DNA of 9,359 nucleotides from the NCBI GenBank assembly GCA_036399835.1, contig DASWMI010000087.1, positions 1 to 9,359 of the forward strand, read 5' to 3'. Under the pieces are notes generated by a model, which was given only the letters and a program-made list of their open reading frames with translations, was not told where the DNA came from and ran no database searches. Of the stretch, positions 1-6,056 are shown piece after piece. The stretch's first letter is position 1; the number at the start of each line of letters is the position of its first letter. A program made the position numbers and the translations under genes. This DNA is from DASYML01 sp036399835 (GTDB lineage Bacteria; Acidobacteriota; Blastocatellia; Pyrinomonadales; Pyrinomonadaceae).

Positions 1-33
1 CGCTTCAAGATTTACGATTGATGATAATAGTTT

Positions 34-39
34 AAGGAG
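34..39 (+). promoter_or_regulatory. Ribosome binding site of guaB
   Basis: AAGGAG lies five bases before the ATG at 45 and is a strong Shine-Dalgarno match, so it fixes the guaB start. The 33 bases before it are A/T-rich, but I see no convincing -35/-10 pair. The guaB promoter is probably left of the window edge. Confidence 0.85.
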
Positions 40-44
40 CACTC

Positions 45-1511
45 ATGATTACGCCTGATGTTCAAGAAGCGCTGACTTTCGATGATGTCCTGCTGGTCCC
101 CGCGCGCTCCGATGTGTTGCCCAACGAGACGGATATCTCGACGCAGTTCACGCGCGGCATACGCCTACAGATTCCGCTCTGCTCTTCGGCGATGGATACC
201 GTCACGGAAGCCTCCCTCGCCATCGCGCTGGCGCAGCAGGGCGGCATCGGAGTGGTCCACAAAAACCTCTCCATCGAGCGCCAGGCTGAAGAGGTGGATA
301 AGGTCAAGCGTTCGGAGTCCGGGATGATTGTTGACCCCGTGACGATCAGGCCCGACCGCCCCGTGAGCGAAGCTCTCAACGTGATGGAGAGATACAAGAT
401 TAGCGGCGTGCCCGTCGTGGATGAGGGCGGCCACCTCGTCGGCATCATCACCAACCGCGACCTGCGCTTTGAAACGCGCTTTGAGATTCCGGTCTCCGAA
501 GTGATGACGCCGCAGCCGCTCGTCACGGTCCCGGTCGGCACGACACTGGACCAGGCCAAGGCTGTGCTTCAAAAGCATCGCATCGAAAAGCTTCTCGTCG
601 TTGACGGCGACAAGCACCTTAAGGGACTCATCACGGTCAAGGACATACAGAAAGCGATTAAATACCCGAACGCGGCGAAAGACGATCTGGGCCGCCTGCG
701 TGTGGCCGCAGCCATCGGCGCGACGGGAGATTTCCGCGAGCGGGCGGACGAACTGGTCCGCGCGCGCGTGGACTGTCTGGTAATAGACACCGCGCACGGC
801 CACTCCTCGCGCGTCATCGAAGCCGTGCGCGAGATCAAGAGCCACCACACGGAGACGCAGGTGATTGCCGGGAACGTCGCCACGACCGAAGGCACGCGCG
901 AGCTGATTGACGTCGGGGTGGATGCCGTCAAAGTTGGTATTGGTCCAGGCTCTATCTGTACGACGCGTGTCGTGACGGGGGCAGGCGTGCCGCAGATTAC
1001 GGCCATCGTTGATTGCGTGAGGGCGGCGCATGAGCGCGGCATTCCGATTATCGCGGACGGCGGCGTCAAATATTCCGGCGATGTGGCGAAGGCGATTGCG
1101 GCGGGCGCGGATGTCGTCATGATCGGCTCGCTCTTTGCCGGAACGGAAGAAGCGCCCGGCGAAGTGATTCTCTTTCAGGGCCGCTCCTTTAAGACCTATC
1201 GCGGGATGGGTTCAATCGGCGCGATGCGCGAAGGCTCGCGCGACCGCTACAGCCAGGAAGAGACGCACAACGAATCCAAGCTCGTCCCCGAAGGCATAGA
1301 AGGCCGTGTGCCCTACAAGGGCACGCTCGCAGACATGGTGACGCAACTCGTCGGCGGTCTGCGCTCCGGCATGGGCTACACTGGCTGCCACAACATTAAA
1401 GAGTTTCAAGAGAAGACGCGCTTCGTCCGCATCACCTCCGCCGGTCTACGCGAATCTCACGTCCACGATGTCATCATCACGAAGGAAGCGCCGAACTACA
1501 GGCTAGAGTAG
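45..1511 (+). CDS. guaB: Inosine-5'-monophosphate dehydrogenase
   Basis: This cytosolic enzyme oxidises IMP to XMP with NAD+, the first committed step of GMP synthesis. The 488-residue protein has the usual bacterial length and is complete. A (beta/alpha)8 barrel opens with the TFDDVLL segment (11-17). It is interrupted by two CBS domains at about 97-208, then resumes with IDTAHGH (248-254) and the catalytic loop GIGPGSICTTR (298-308), whose nucleophile is Cys305. ADGG (337-340) binds phosphate. The mobile flap carries Arg401-Tyr402 (DRYSQ), the pair that activates water. A good Shine-Dalgarno sequence five bases upstream fixes the ATG. The gene converges on the next gene with only 12 bp between the stops and no obvious terminator. 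No guaA is in view; it could lie outside the window. The CBS pair suggests allosteric control by purine nucleotides, as known for the family. Assignment is very secure. Confidence 0.98.
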   Translation: MITPDVQEALTFDDVLLVPARSDVLPNETDISTQFTRGIRLQIPLCSSAMDTVTEASLAIALAQQGGIGVVHKNLSIERQAEEVDKVKRSESGMIVDPVTIRPDRPVSEALNVMERYKISGVPVVDEGGHLVGIITNRDLRFETRFEIPVSEVMTPQPLVTVPVGTTLDQAKAVLQKHRIEKLLVVDGDKHLKGLITVKDIQKAIKYPNAAKDDLGRLRVAAAIGATGDFRERADELVRARVDCLVIDTAHGHSSRVIEAVREIKSHHTETQVIAGNVATTEGTRELIDVGVDAVKVGIGPGSICTTRVVTGAGVPQITAIVDCVRAAHERGIPIIADGGVKYSGDVAKAIAAGADVVMIGSLFAGTEEAPGEVILFQGRSFKTYRGMGSIGAMREGSRDRYSQEETHNESKLVPEGIEGRVPYKGTLADMVTQLVGGLRSGMGYTGCHNIKEFQEKTRFVRITSAGLRESHVHDVIITKEAPNYRLE

Positions 1512-1523
1512 ATCGCAAATTCC

Positions 1524-2168
1524 TCATGGCGTCTTGTTTGACCGCTGGTATGTGCCCAGTTGCCTGTCGTGTAGTTTCATGAAGAGGAAGAGGGCGAGGA
1601 TCGAGCCGATGAGCGCGAGCAGCATGTCCCAGTGAGAATCCCAGATGTCGCCCTGCGAGCCTAGAAACTTATCGCCCAGCTCAGGTGTGACGATGACCGC
1701 TATCCACCATTCGATGAATTCATAGAAAGCGCCGATGGCAAGCACGATGGCTGAAGTGATAAAGGCCATCCAGCGCCGCGAAGCCTTGATGTATTGCAAG
1801 AGAATCTCGCGAATCGGAATCGCCAGCAGAAAGCCCAGGCAGAAATGCGCGACGCGGTCGTAATGGTTACGCGAGAGATGAAATTCATCGCGCAGCCAGT
1901 TGAAGGGAGGCGTCAGCGCGTAGGTATAATGCCCGCCGTAGGTCTGTACGAAGAGATAGAAGAAGATGAGATAGTAAGAGAGCCGCGTAAACTTGTAATA
2001 ACGATAGGCGATGAGCGTGGCGAGCAGTTGCGTGAGGGGGAAGAAATTTTCCATGGCCCAGTCCGTGCGGTCATAAGGGCGAATGGCGAGAATGGTCCAG
2101 CCGATAAGATAGATGACGAGCAGGACCAGCAGCTCGCGTTTCGAGGGCACTTGTTTGGTGTCAGTCAT
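1524..2168 (-). CDS. YjdF/DUF2238-family integral membrane protein
   Basis: The 214-residue protein has about six hydrophobic segments (roughly 12-29, 43-57, 63-80, 106-126, 134-154 and 182-198) and no cleavable signal peptide, so it should sit in the inner membrane. Several motifs match my memory of the DUF2238 (E. coli YjdF) family: RPYDRTDWAMEN (30-41), HYTYA (80-84), RNHYDRVAHF (100-109), YEFIEWW (149-155) and GSQGDIWDSHWDM (170-182). The many charged and His residues (H80, H102, D104, H108, E150, E153, D174, D177, H179) lie close to membrane borders. That pattern would suit a metal-dependent or transport role, but the family function is not established and I assign none. The ATG has only a weak purine stretch (GTGAG) upstream. 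It converges with guaB and is divergent from the lipid kinase gene, so it is probably transcribed alone. Confidence 0.88.
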   Translation of the reverse strand: MTDTKQVPSKRELLVLLVIYLIGWTILAIRPYDRTDWAMENFFPLTQLLATLIAYRYYKFTRLSYYLIFFYLFVQTYGGHYTYALTPPFNWLRDEFHLSRNHYDRVAHFCLGFLLAIPIREILLQYIKASRRWMAFITSAIVLAIGAFYEFIEWWIAVIVTPELGDKFLGSQGDIWDSHWDMLLALIGSILALFLFMKLHDRQLGTYQRSNKTP

Positions 2169-2384
2169 CAGTTTTTCTCACTCATAAATATTCTTTACGG
2201 TCTTGCTCTGATACAGGTCCAGTCGCATTCTACATCTAAGCATCGCCGCACAGAGGGTCTGCCGGAAGTAGCCGCCGGTTGTCGGGCGAATTTCCGCGAA
2301 GTCCGGCTCTCCCGGACCACGTTTCTCATTATAAATTGAAGACGAGCTTTCTACGGCATCCAATTTGCCGCGACGTTTGATGCT
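2169..2384. other. Divergent intergenic region
   Basis: This 216 bp region must hold the promoters of both the DUF2238 gene (leftward) and the lipid kinase gene (rightward). An A/T-rich patch at about 2185-2200 could be the leftward -10 region. TATAAA at 2330-2335 is the only good rightward -10 candidate, and it lacks a matching -35. No RNA gene was recognised. The reading frames that cross this region are antisense shadows. Confidence 0.4.
2301..2317. repeat. Short inverted repeat GTCCGG-N5-CCGGAC
   Basis: Two perfect 6-bp arms (2301-2306 and 2312-2317) flank CTCTC, 13 bp upstream of the TATAAA at 2330. The position would suit an operator or a leader hairpin for the lipid kinase gene. Arms this short can arise by chance in GC-rich DNA, so this is a weak call. 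Confidence 0.3.
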
Positions 2385-3278
2385 ATGGATCAACGCAGAG
2401 CAATCCTGATTGCCAATCCGCGAGCCAGAAGCGGCGCGCGGCGCGCGCTTGAAGTTGAAAGATTCTGTCATCTTTTGCGAGAGCGCGGCGTGGGGGTAGA
2501 GGTCAGGCAGACGAGCGGGCCGGGCGATGCTGCGCGACTGGCGGCAGCGGCGGCGCAGAGCGGCGTGCGCGAAGTGATCGTCTCGGGCGGCGACGGGACC
2601 ATCAACGAAGCGCTGCAAGGTCTGGTCGGGACGGGGACGAGGCTCGCCATCTGGCCCAGCGGGACGGCCAACGTGCTGGCGCGTGAGTTGAAGATTCCCT
2701 TTAAGCTCGAAGGCGCGTCAGACTTGATTGCGCGCGGACGTGCGAGCGCGATTTATGTCGGCTGCGCCACGAAAGAGGAGACGGGCGAGCGGCGTTACTT
2801 CTTTTTGATGGCGGGGATTGGTCTGGACGCCTCTGTGGTGCGCGCCGTGCGCCCGCGTCTGAAGAAGCATTTTGGCACGGCGGCCTTCTGGTATTCAGGG
2901 CTGGGCCATCTGGCCTACTGGCAGCCAGAGCCTTTCGTCATCGAAGCCGAAGGAGAGACACTGACAGCGACCTTCGCAGCCATAGGCAAGGCCGCGCACT
3001 ACGGGGGCAACCTCTCGATTACGCCACGCGCGCGGCTGGACCAGCCGGAATTTGAAATCTGCACGGTCAATTCGCTGAGCAGGCTGCGCTATCTATACCT
3101 GCTCCCGCGCGTGATTCGCGGCGGCGTCCAGAAAGACCAATCCGACATACGCTTTATACGCACCAAGCGTGCACGCGCCAAAGGCACAGCTCCCGTACAG
3201 GTGGACGGCGAGTTGATCGGACATCTCCCCATGACCTTCGAGGTCGTGCCCGAGCCAATCGAAATCATCACGCCCTGA
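2385..3278 (+). CDS. Diacylglycerol/lipid kinase family protein (YegS/DgkB type)
   Basis: The 297-residue protein belongs to the DAGK catalytic-domain superfamily, which phosphorylates a lipid hydroxyl with ATP at the cytoplasmic face of the membrane. The N-terminal domain begins with the nucleotide-loop segment NPRARSG (11-17). It carries the family hallmark SGGDGTINE (67-75) and then PSGTANVLAR (91-100). The second, beta-sandwich domain contains AGIGLDA (143-149) and ends with QVDGE (272-276), the usual C-terminal motif. Length and motif order match the family closely. Diacylglycerol is the likely substrate, which would feed phosphatidic acid back into phospholipid synthesis, but YegS-like enzymes also use phosphatidylglycerol or other lipids and sequence alone does not decide. 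No Shine-Dalgarno sequence is visible before the ATG at 2385, so initiation may be weak or from a short leader. An earlier ATG at 2380 is out of frame. The gene converges on the small protein gene at 3339. Confidence 0.94.
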   Translation: MDQRRAILIANPRARSGARRALEVERFCHLLRERGVGVEVRQTSGPGDAARLAAAAAQSGVREVIVSGGDGTINEALQGLVGTGTRLAIWPSGTANVLARELKIPFKLEGASDLIARGRASAIYVGCATKEETGERRYFFLMAGIGLDASVVRAVRPRLKKHFGTAAFWYSGLGHLAYWQPEPFVIEAEGETLTATFAAIGKAAHYGGNLSITPRARLDQPEFEICTVNSLSRLRYLYLLPRVIRGGVQKDQSDIRFIRTKRARAKGTAPVQVDGELIGHLPMTFEVVPEPIEIITP

Positions 3279-3287
3279 AGAAGTGGT

Positions 3288-3317
3288 CCAGCCCTCGAAT
3301 GATTTGCGAGACGCTGG
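3288..3317. terminator. Possible bidirectional stem-loop between converging genes
   Basis: CCAGC (3288-3292) pairs with GCTGG (3313-3317), and CTCG (3294-3297) pairs with CGAG (3307-3310). A 1x2 internal loop separates the stems and the hairpin loop has nine bases. It sits in the 60 bp between the stop of the lipid kinase gene and the stop of the converging gene, where a terminator is expected. There is no T-tract on either side, so a classic intrinsic terminator is not supported. Confidence 0.35.
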
Positions 3318-3338
3318 TCCGGCGGATGGCCTGGCTCT

Positions 3339-3725
3339 CTATCCGTAATTCTCCATGATGAGCAGTATCACCAGTATCGTCACGGCCACTCCAAGCCCGA
3401 TGGCGATTTTGGCTCCGGTTGAGAGATTATTGCCCTTCACTTTTTGGACCTGCGGATAAGCGACCCTGGTGGCTGCGCCGGTCTTGTCATCCACCACGCT
3501 AAAGCTATCTTCCCCGGCCTCGCCGATGTAGCCTTTGAGTTTCCGCTGATCGCGCAGCTTGACCTCTACGCGCGCCGCCGCGCCCGTCCCGAGCTTCCCG
3601 ATACCTTCCTTTACTTTCTCAGCAAAGCGCGCTTCCTTTTCAGCCTTTGAGTCAGCATAGACTGGCCTCAAGCCGACTGCGCCGAGCAGCAAGGCCATGA
3701 GCGCCAGAGATAGAATTCTTCTCAA
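3339..3725 (-). CDS. Small exported protein with Sm-like core and C-terminal membrane anchor
   Basis: The protein has 128 residues. Residues 1-24 form a clear signal peptide (MRR, a hydrophobic run, then VYA before DSK). Residues 25-50 are charged and probably helical. Residues about 52-98 form a run of alternating beta-type segments (VEVKLRDQRKLKGYIGEAG, then FSVVDD and VAYPQVQKVKG) reminiscent of a small LSm/Sm-like barrel. Residues 107-124 are a strong transmembrane segment followed by the short tail ENYG. The start codon is TTG. AGGAG at 3734-3738 lies eight bases upstream and the signal peptide begins there, whereas the next in-frame ATG (residue 10) would cut the signal peptide. I do not recognise a named family. 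The likely topology places the core outside the cytoplasm, anchored by the C-terminal helix. Function is unknown; an RNA-binding role should not be assumed from the fold impression. Confidence 0.8.
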   Translation of the reverse strand: MRRILSLALMALLLGAVGLRPVYADSKAEKEARFAEKVKEGIGKLGTGAAARVEVKLRDQRKLKGYIGEAGEDSFSVVDDKTGAATRVAYPQVQKVKGNNLSTGAKIAIGLGVAVTILVILLIMENYG

Positions 3726-3733
3726 GATGTGTT

Positions 3734-3738
3734 CTCCT
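3734..3738 (-). promoter_or_regulatory. Ribosome binding site for a TTG start
   Basis: AGGAG on the minus strand sits eight bases before the TTG at 3725. It decides in favour of this non-ATG start for the small exported protein. Confidence 0.75.
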
Positions 3739-3757
3739 CAACTAGGGATGAGATTTC

Positions 3758-3768
3758 TGTTGTCAACA
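3758..3768. repeat. Palindrome TGTTG-T-CAACA
   Basis: This is a perfect 5-bp dyad around one central base, about 33 bp upstream of the TTG start of the small exported protein. Read on the minus strand it contains TTGACA, so it could combine a -35 hexamer with an operator. That reading is weak because no good -10 follows. Confidence 0.3.
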
Positions 3769-3820
3769 CAAGCAATCTGCGCGCCCGAAAGCGAAGCACG
3801 GGTTTAGGCGTTTAAGTAGC

Positions 3821-3849
3821 CGAGATGACATACATTTTTTAGTATCTCG
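3821..3849. repeat. Inverted repeat CGAGAT-N17-ATCTCG
   Basis: Perfect 6-bp arms (3821-3826 and 3844-3849) flank an A/T-rich centre containing a run of six T. It could form a hairpin or be a regulator site for the leftward small-protein gene. No function is shown by sequence alone. Confidence 0.3.
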
Positions 3850-3885
3850 CGCCACCTGAAAGATATTTATTGCAGGCGACAGGCT

Positions 3886-3920
3886 CGCGCACGGCGAGAA
3901 TCTTTATCTCTCTGTGCGCG
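3886..3920 (-). terminator. Strong hairpin just downstream of the M61 peptidase gene
   Basis: CGCGCAC (3886-3892) pairs perfectly with GTGCGCG (3914-3920). Inside a symmetric 3x3 internal loop, GAGA (3896-3899) pairs with TCTC (3907-3910) around a 7-base loop. The structure begins 11 bases past the TAA stop of the leftward peptidase gene. It lacks a T-tract on the exit side, so it may act with Rho, stabilise the mRNA 3' end, or only attenuate transcription. Confidence 0.45.
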
Positions 3921-3931
3921 CAACCAACTCT

Positions 3932-5869
3932 TTATCTATCGGCGTTCGTCGTCGCGCGCTCGCCGCTGCCCTTGAGCCAGGTCGTGCGCAGAGTTTGTGT
4001 CGTGGCCGAAGCGTTTTTAATCTCTGCGATGCGGTAGTCGTAGCGATCCGGAGTGCCCAGCGTGAGCGTGGCTGTCAAAGTCCGGCGGTCGCGTTTGACC
4101 GTCAAGGGCACACGCTCATTCTGCTTATAGTGGTTGAGCGCAGTCATCCATGTCTCGCGTGTGATGTTCTGCTTTCCGACAGAGACGAGCACATCGCCCT
4201 GTTTGAGTCCGGCGTTTTCGGCGGGCGAATTACTGCGCACGCTGATAATCTTCGTGCTCTCGGCGTCATTCCAATCGAGCGTGATGCCGCCCATGTAAGG
4301 CTCTTGAGCGGGTTGGCGAATCAACCTCAACCCGACCTGGGCCAGAGCCTCTTCGTAGGGCGGAACTTCCACGCCACGCACGTAGCGCATGAAAAAGTCG
4401 TTGAGGTCAGCGCCCGCCACTTCCGAGGCGACGCGCTGGAAATCTTCCGCGTTGTAGCCGTGCCCGCGCAAGTAGTATGAAGAGTTAGCCCCTTCCAGGT
4501 AGAACTCCCTGTACATGCGCCGCATCACGTCGTCGAGAGATGCCTTGCCTCCGGTTTTGCCGCGAATCAAGAGGTCCAGCACGAGGGCCAGCACTTCGCC
4601 CTTCCAGTAATAACTGATGGAGGTATTAGCCAGGTTAGTGCGCTGCGCGTGCTCCGCTCCGTCAATAAAGGGCGCGGACAGAGAAGCCTCTTCGGCGCTC
4701 ATCAGGCTACTGCCGGGCGAATTCTCCACCGCGCTGATGTGCTGGGCCAGCGTGCGCATCAGCTCTGCATCGGTCCAGAGACCTGCGCGGCGCTGCATGA
4801 GGTGTCCGTAATAGTTCGTCACGCCCTCTGCGATCCACAGGCCGCGCGTGCTGAGTGGTTTTGTAAAGTCCCAGGGGCCAAGCTCCACGGGCCTCAGCCG
4901 CTTGACGTTCCAAACATGAAAGAATTCGTGCGCGACCGTATCGAGCGTGCTTTCGTAAGCTCCCTCGTCGGCCAGTGCATTCGGTTCTATAATCTGCGTG
5001 GACGTGAGATGCTCCATGCCGTCGCCTGAATGGTCGTCCGCCGCGAAGTGTATGAGGAAGGTATAGGCATCAAACTCCGGCGGCCCCCACATGGCCGTCT
5101 CCGCGCGGACTATCTTTTCGATGTCGCGCAAGAGCGCCGGGCGCTTCCCGCCCTCTGCGCCCAGAGAGTGGACCATAACGTGATAAGTCTTGCCGTCAAC
5201 CTTGAACTCGTCATTGGTCCAGTCAGGGCCGATCTCGGTCGGAGTATCAATGAGCAAGTCGTAATTCGGGAATTGCCACTCGCGCTGGCCCGCCCTTTCC
5301 GTTCGCCCGTTAATAATGCGCCATCCGGCGGGAGGCTCAATCGTCAGACTAACGGGGTCGGACTTGTGGTCCACGATGTACATAAAGAGCGAGCCGCCGT
5401 TAAAATTAGCGTGCCTCTCATCGAGCTGCGAGAAAGTCCCGGAGAGATCGTCACCAAACACTTTATAGCTGATGCGCACAATCTGGTTCGGCGCGAGCCG
5501 CAGCACACGCCAGGTCTGCGCATCCATCCTCGTGCTCGGCCAGGGCTTGTAATCAATCGAGCCGTCCGGACGAACCAAACGAATCTCGGCGCTGAACTGC
5601 TGCACGTTTTTGGCAAAGTCGAAGACCGCATAGCGGCCCGGCGACCACTTGGGCATCTGAAAATCAAGAACCTCTTCCGCAGGGTTCTGCGCCATCTTAA
5701 CTTCAACGCTGACCTCGAAAAGATGCGAGACGGGTCGCGACATCGAGAGCCGATAATTAATCGCGGCGAGAGGCTGGCGCTGCTCTGCCATGGCATAAGC
5801 GCAGAGGATCATCGTCAGCGCCGAGAGCGCTGCGGCACGCAGGGCAAGCTGTCGGAGGCTTTGATTCAT
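3932..5869 (-). CDS. M61-family zinc aminopeptidase (glycyl aminopeptidase type) with PDZ domain
   Basis: The 645-residue protein is exported. Residues 1-28 are a signal peptide with a long hydrophobic core and an AMA cleavage site before EQ; there is no good lipobox. An N-terminal beta-domain (about 35-235) includes MPKWSPGRY (72-80), typical of M61 peptidases. The gluzincin catalytic domain follows, with GMEHLTS (284-290), the zinc site HEFFHVWNVKRLRP (314-327; His314, Glu315, His318) and third ligand Glu348 in WIAEGVTNYY. A helical region (about 365-505) leads to a PDZ domain (about 525-605) with GGITLDW and SPAENAGLKQGDVLVSVG. Known M61 members release N-terminal amino acids, preferring Gly or Ala, in the periplasm. 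All key residues are present, so an active enzyme is expected. GGAG eight bases upstream supports the ATG, and a good promoter lies at 5934-5963. The C-terminal 40 residues past the PDZ domain are low-complexity. Confidence 0.96.
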   Translation of the reverse strand: MNQSLRQLALRAAALSALTMILCAYAMAEQRQPLAAINYRLSMSRPVSHLFEVSVEVKMAQNPAEEVLDFQMPKWSPGRYAVFDFAKNVQQFSAEIRLVRPDGSIDYKPWPSTRMDAQTWRVLRLAPNQIVRISYKVFGDDLSGTFSQLDERHANFNGGSLFMYIVDHKSDPVSLTIEPPAGWRIINGRTERAGQREWQFPNYDLLIDTPTEIGPDWTNDEFKVDGKTYHVMVHSLGAEGGKRPALLRDIEKIVRAETAMWGPPEFDAYTFLIHFAADDHSGDGMEHLTSTQIIEPNALADEGAYESTLDTVAHEFFHVWNVKRLRPVELGPWDFTKPLSTRGLWIAEGVTNYYGHLMQRRAGLWTDAELMRTLAQHISAVENSPGSSLMSAEEASLSAPFIDGAEHAQRTNLANTSISYYWKGEVLALVLDLLIRGKTGGKASLDDVMRRMYREFYLEGANSSYYLRGHGYNAEDFQRVASEVAGADLNDFFMRYVRGVEVPPYEEALAQVGLRLIRQPAQEPYMGGITLDWNDAESTKIISVRSNSPAENAGLKQGDVLVSVGKQNITRETWMTALNHYKQNERVPLTVKRDRRTLTATLTLGTPDRYDYRIAEIKNASATTQTLRTTWLKGSGERATTNADR

Positions 5870-5933
5870 CAGGATTACTCCACAAACAAATTTGCGAGGA
5901 GACCGGAAACTCTGATGGATGAAGACGCGCGGG

Positions 5934-5963
5934 ATTATCCGCGTTTTCGGCCCCGGCTGTCAA
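5934..5963 (-). promoter_or_regulatory. Sigma-70-like promoter of the M61 peptidase gene
   Basis: On the minus strand a perfect TTGACA (5963-5958) is followed after 18 bp by GATAAT (5939-5934), five of six consensus bases. Transcription would start near 5927, giving a leader of about 58 bases that includes the GGAG ribosome site at 5878-5881. Confidence 0.6.
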
Positions 5964-5982
5964 AACTTAAAATCTCCGGCGA

Positions 5983-6011
5983 GTGACAACTGAAAGGCGA
6001 CAGGATAATAT
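5983..6011 (+). promoter_or_regulatory. Candidate promoter of the alanyl-tRNA editing gene
   Basis: GTGACA (5983-5988, five of six consensus) and TAATAT (6006-6011) are spaced by 17 bp. Transcription would begin near 6018. That leaves almost no leader before the GTG at 6024 but about 38 bases before the ATG at 6057. The -10 hexamer is identical to that of the tRNA promoter at 7294-7322. Confidence 0.45.
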
Positions 6012-6056
6012 CTGTTCTTTCCTGTGAGCTGTCATACGCTGCCTGTCAATATTCTG

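Larger units (their letters stand above)
3726..3931. other. Intergenic region upstream of the small exported protein
   Basis: This 206 bp region separates the end of the M61 peptidase gene from the start of the next leftward gene. It holds the hairpin at 3886-3920, an inverted repeat at 3821-3849 and a palindrome at 3758-3768. The minus strand carries a perfect TTGACA (3766-3761), but no acceptable -10 follows at 16-18 bp, so I do not call a promoter. No open frame or RNA gene was recognised. Confidence 0.45.

Noticed and set aside
165..1031. A 288-codon leftward open frame inside guaB
   Set aside because: It is antisense to conserved IMP dehydrogenase sequence, rich in Arg/His/Ala, and has no domain signature.
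1794..2339. A 181-codon rightward frame opposite the DUF2238 gene, extending into the intergenic region
   Set aside because: The opposite frame has clear membrane segments and family motifs. This one has neither motifs nor a plausible composition.
3744..3766. Leftward promoter with TTGACA at 3766-3761 for the small exported protein gene
   Set aside because: The -35 is perfect, but the sequences 16-18 bp downstream (TAGTTG or similar) are poor -10 matches and would overlap the ribosome site region.
3914..4480. A 188-codon rightward frame opposite the end of the M61 gene
   Set aside because: It is the reverse of the PDZ-coding region and overlaps the hairpin. No family features were seen.
5030..5986. 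A 318-codon rightward open frame antisense to the peptidase gene
   Set aside because: It lies almost wholly opposite a confidently identified M61 gene. Its product is Arg-rich with no recognisable motif, as expected for the reverse frame of GC-rich coding DNA.
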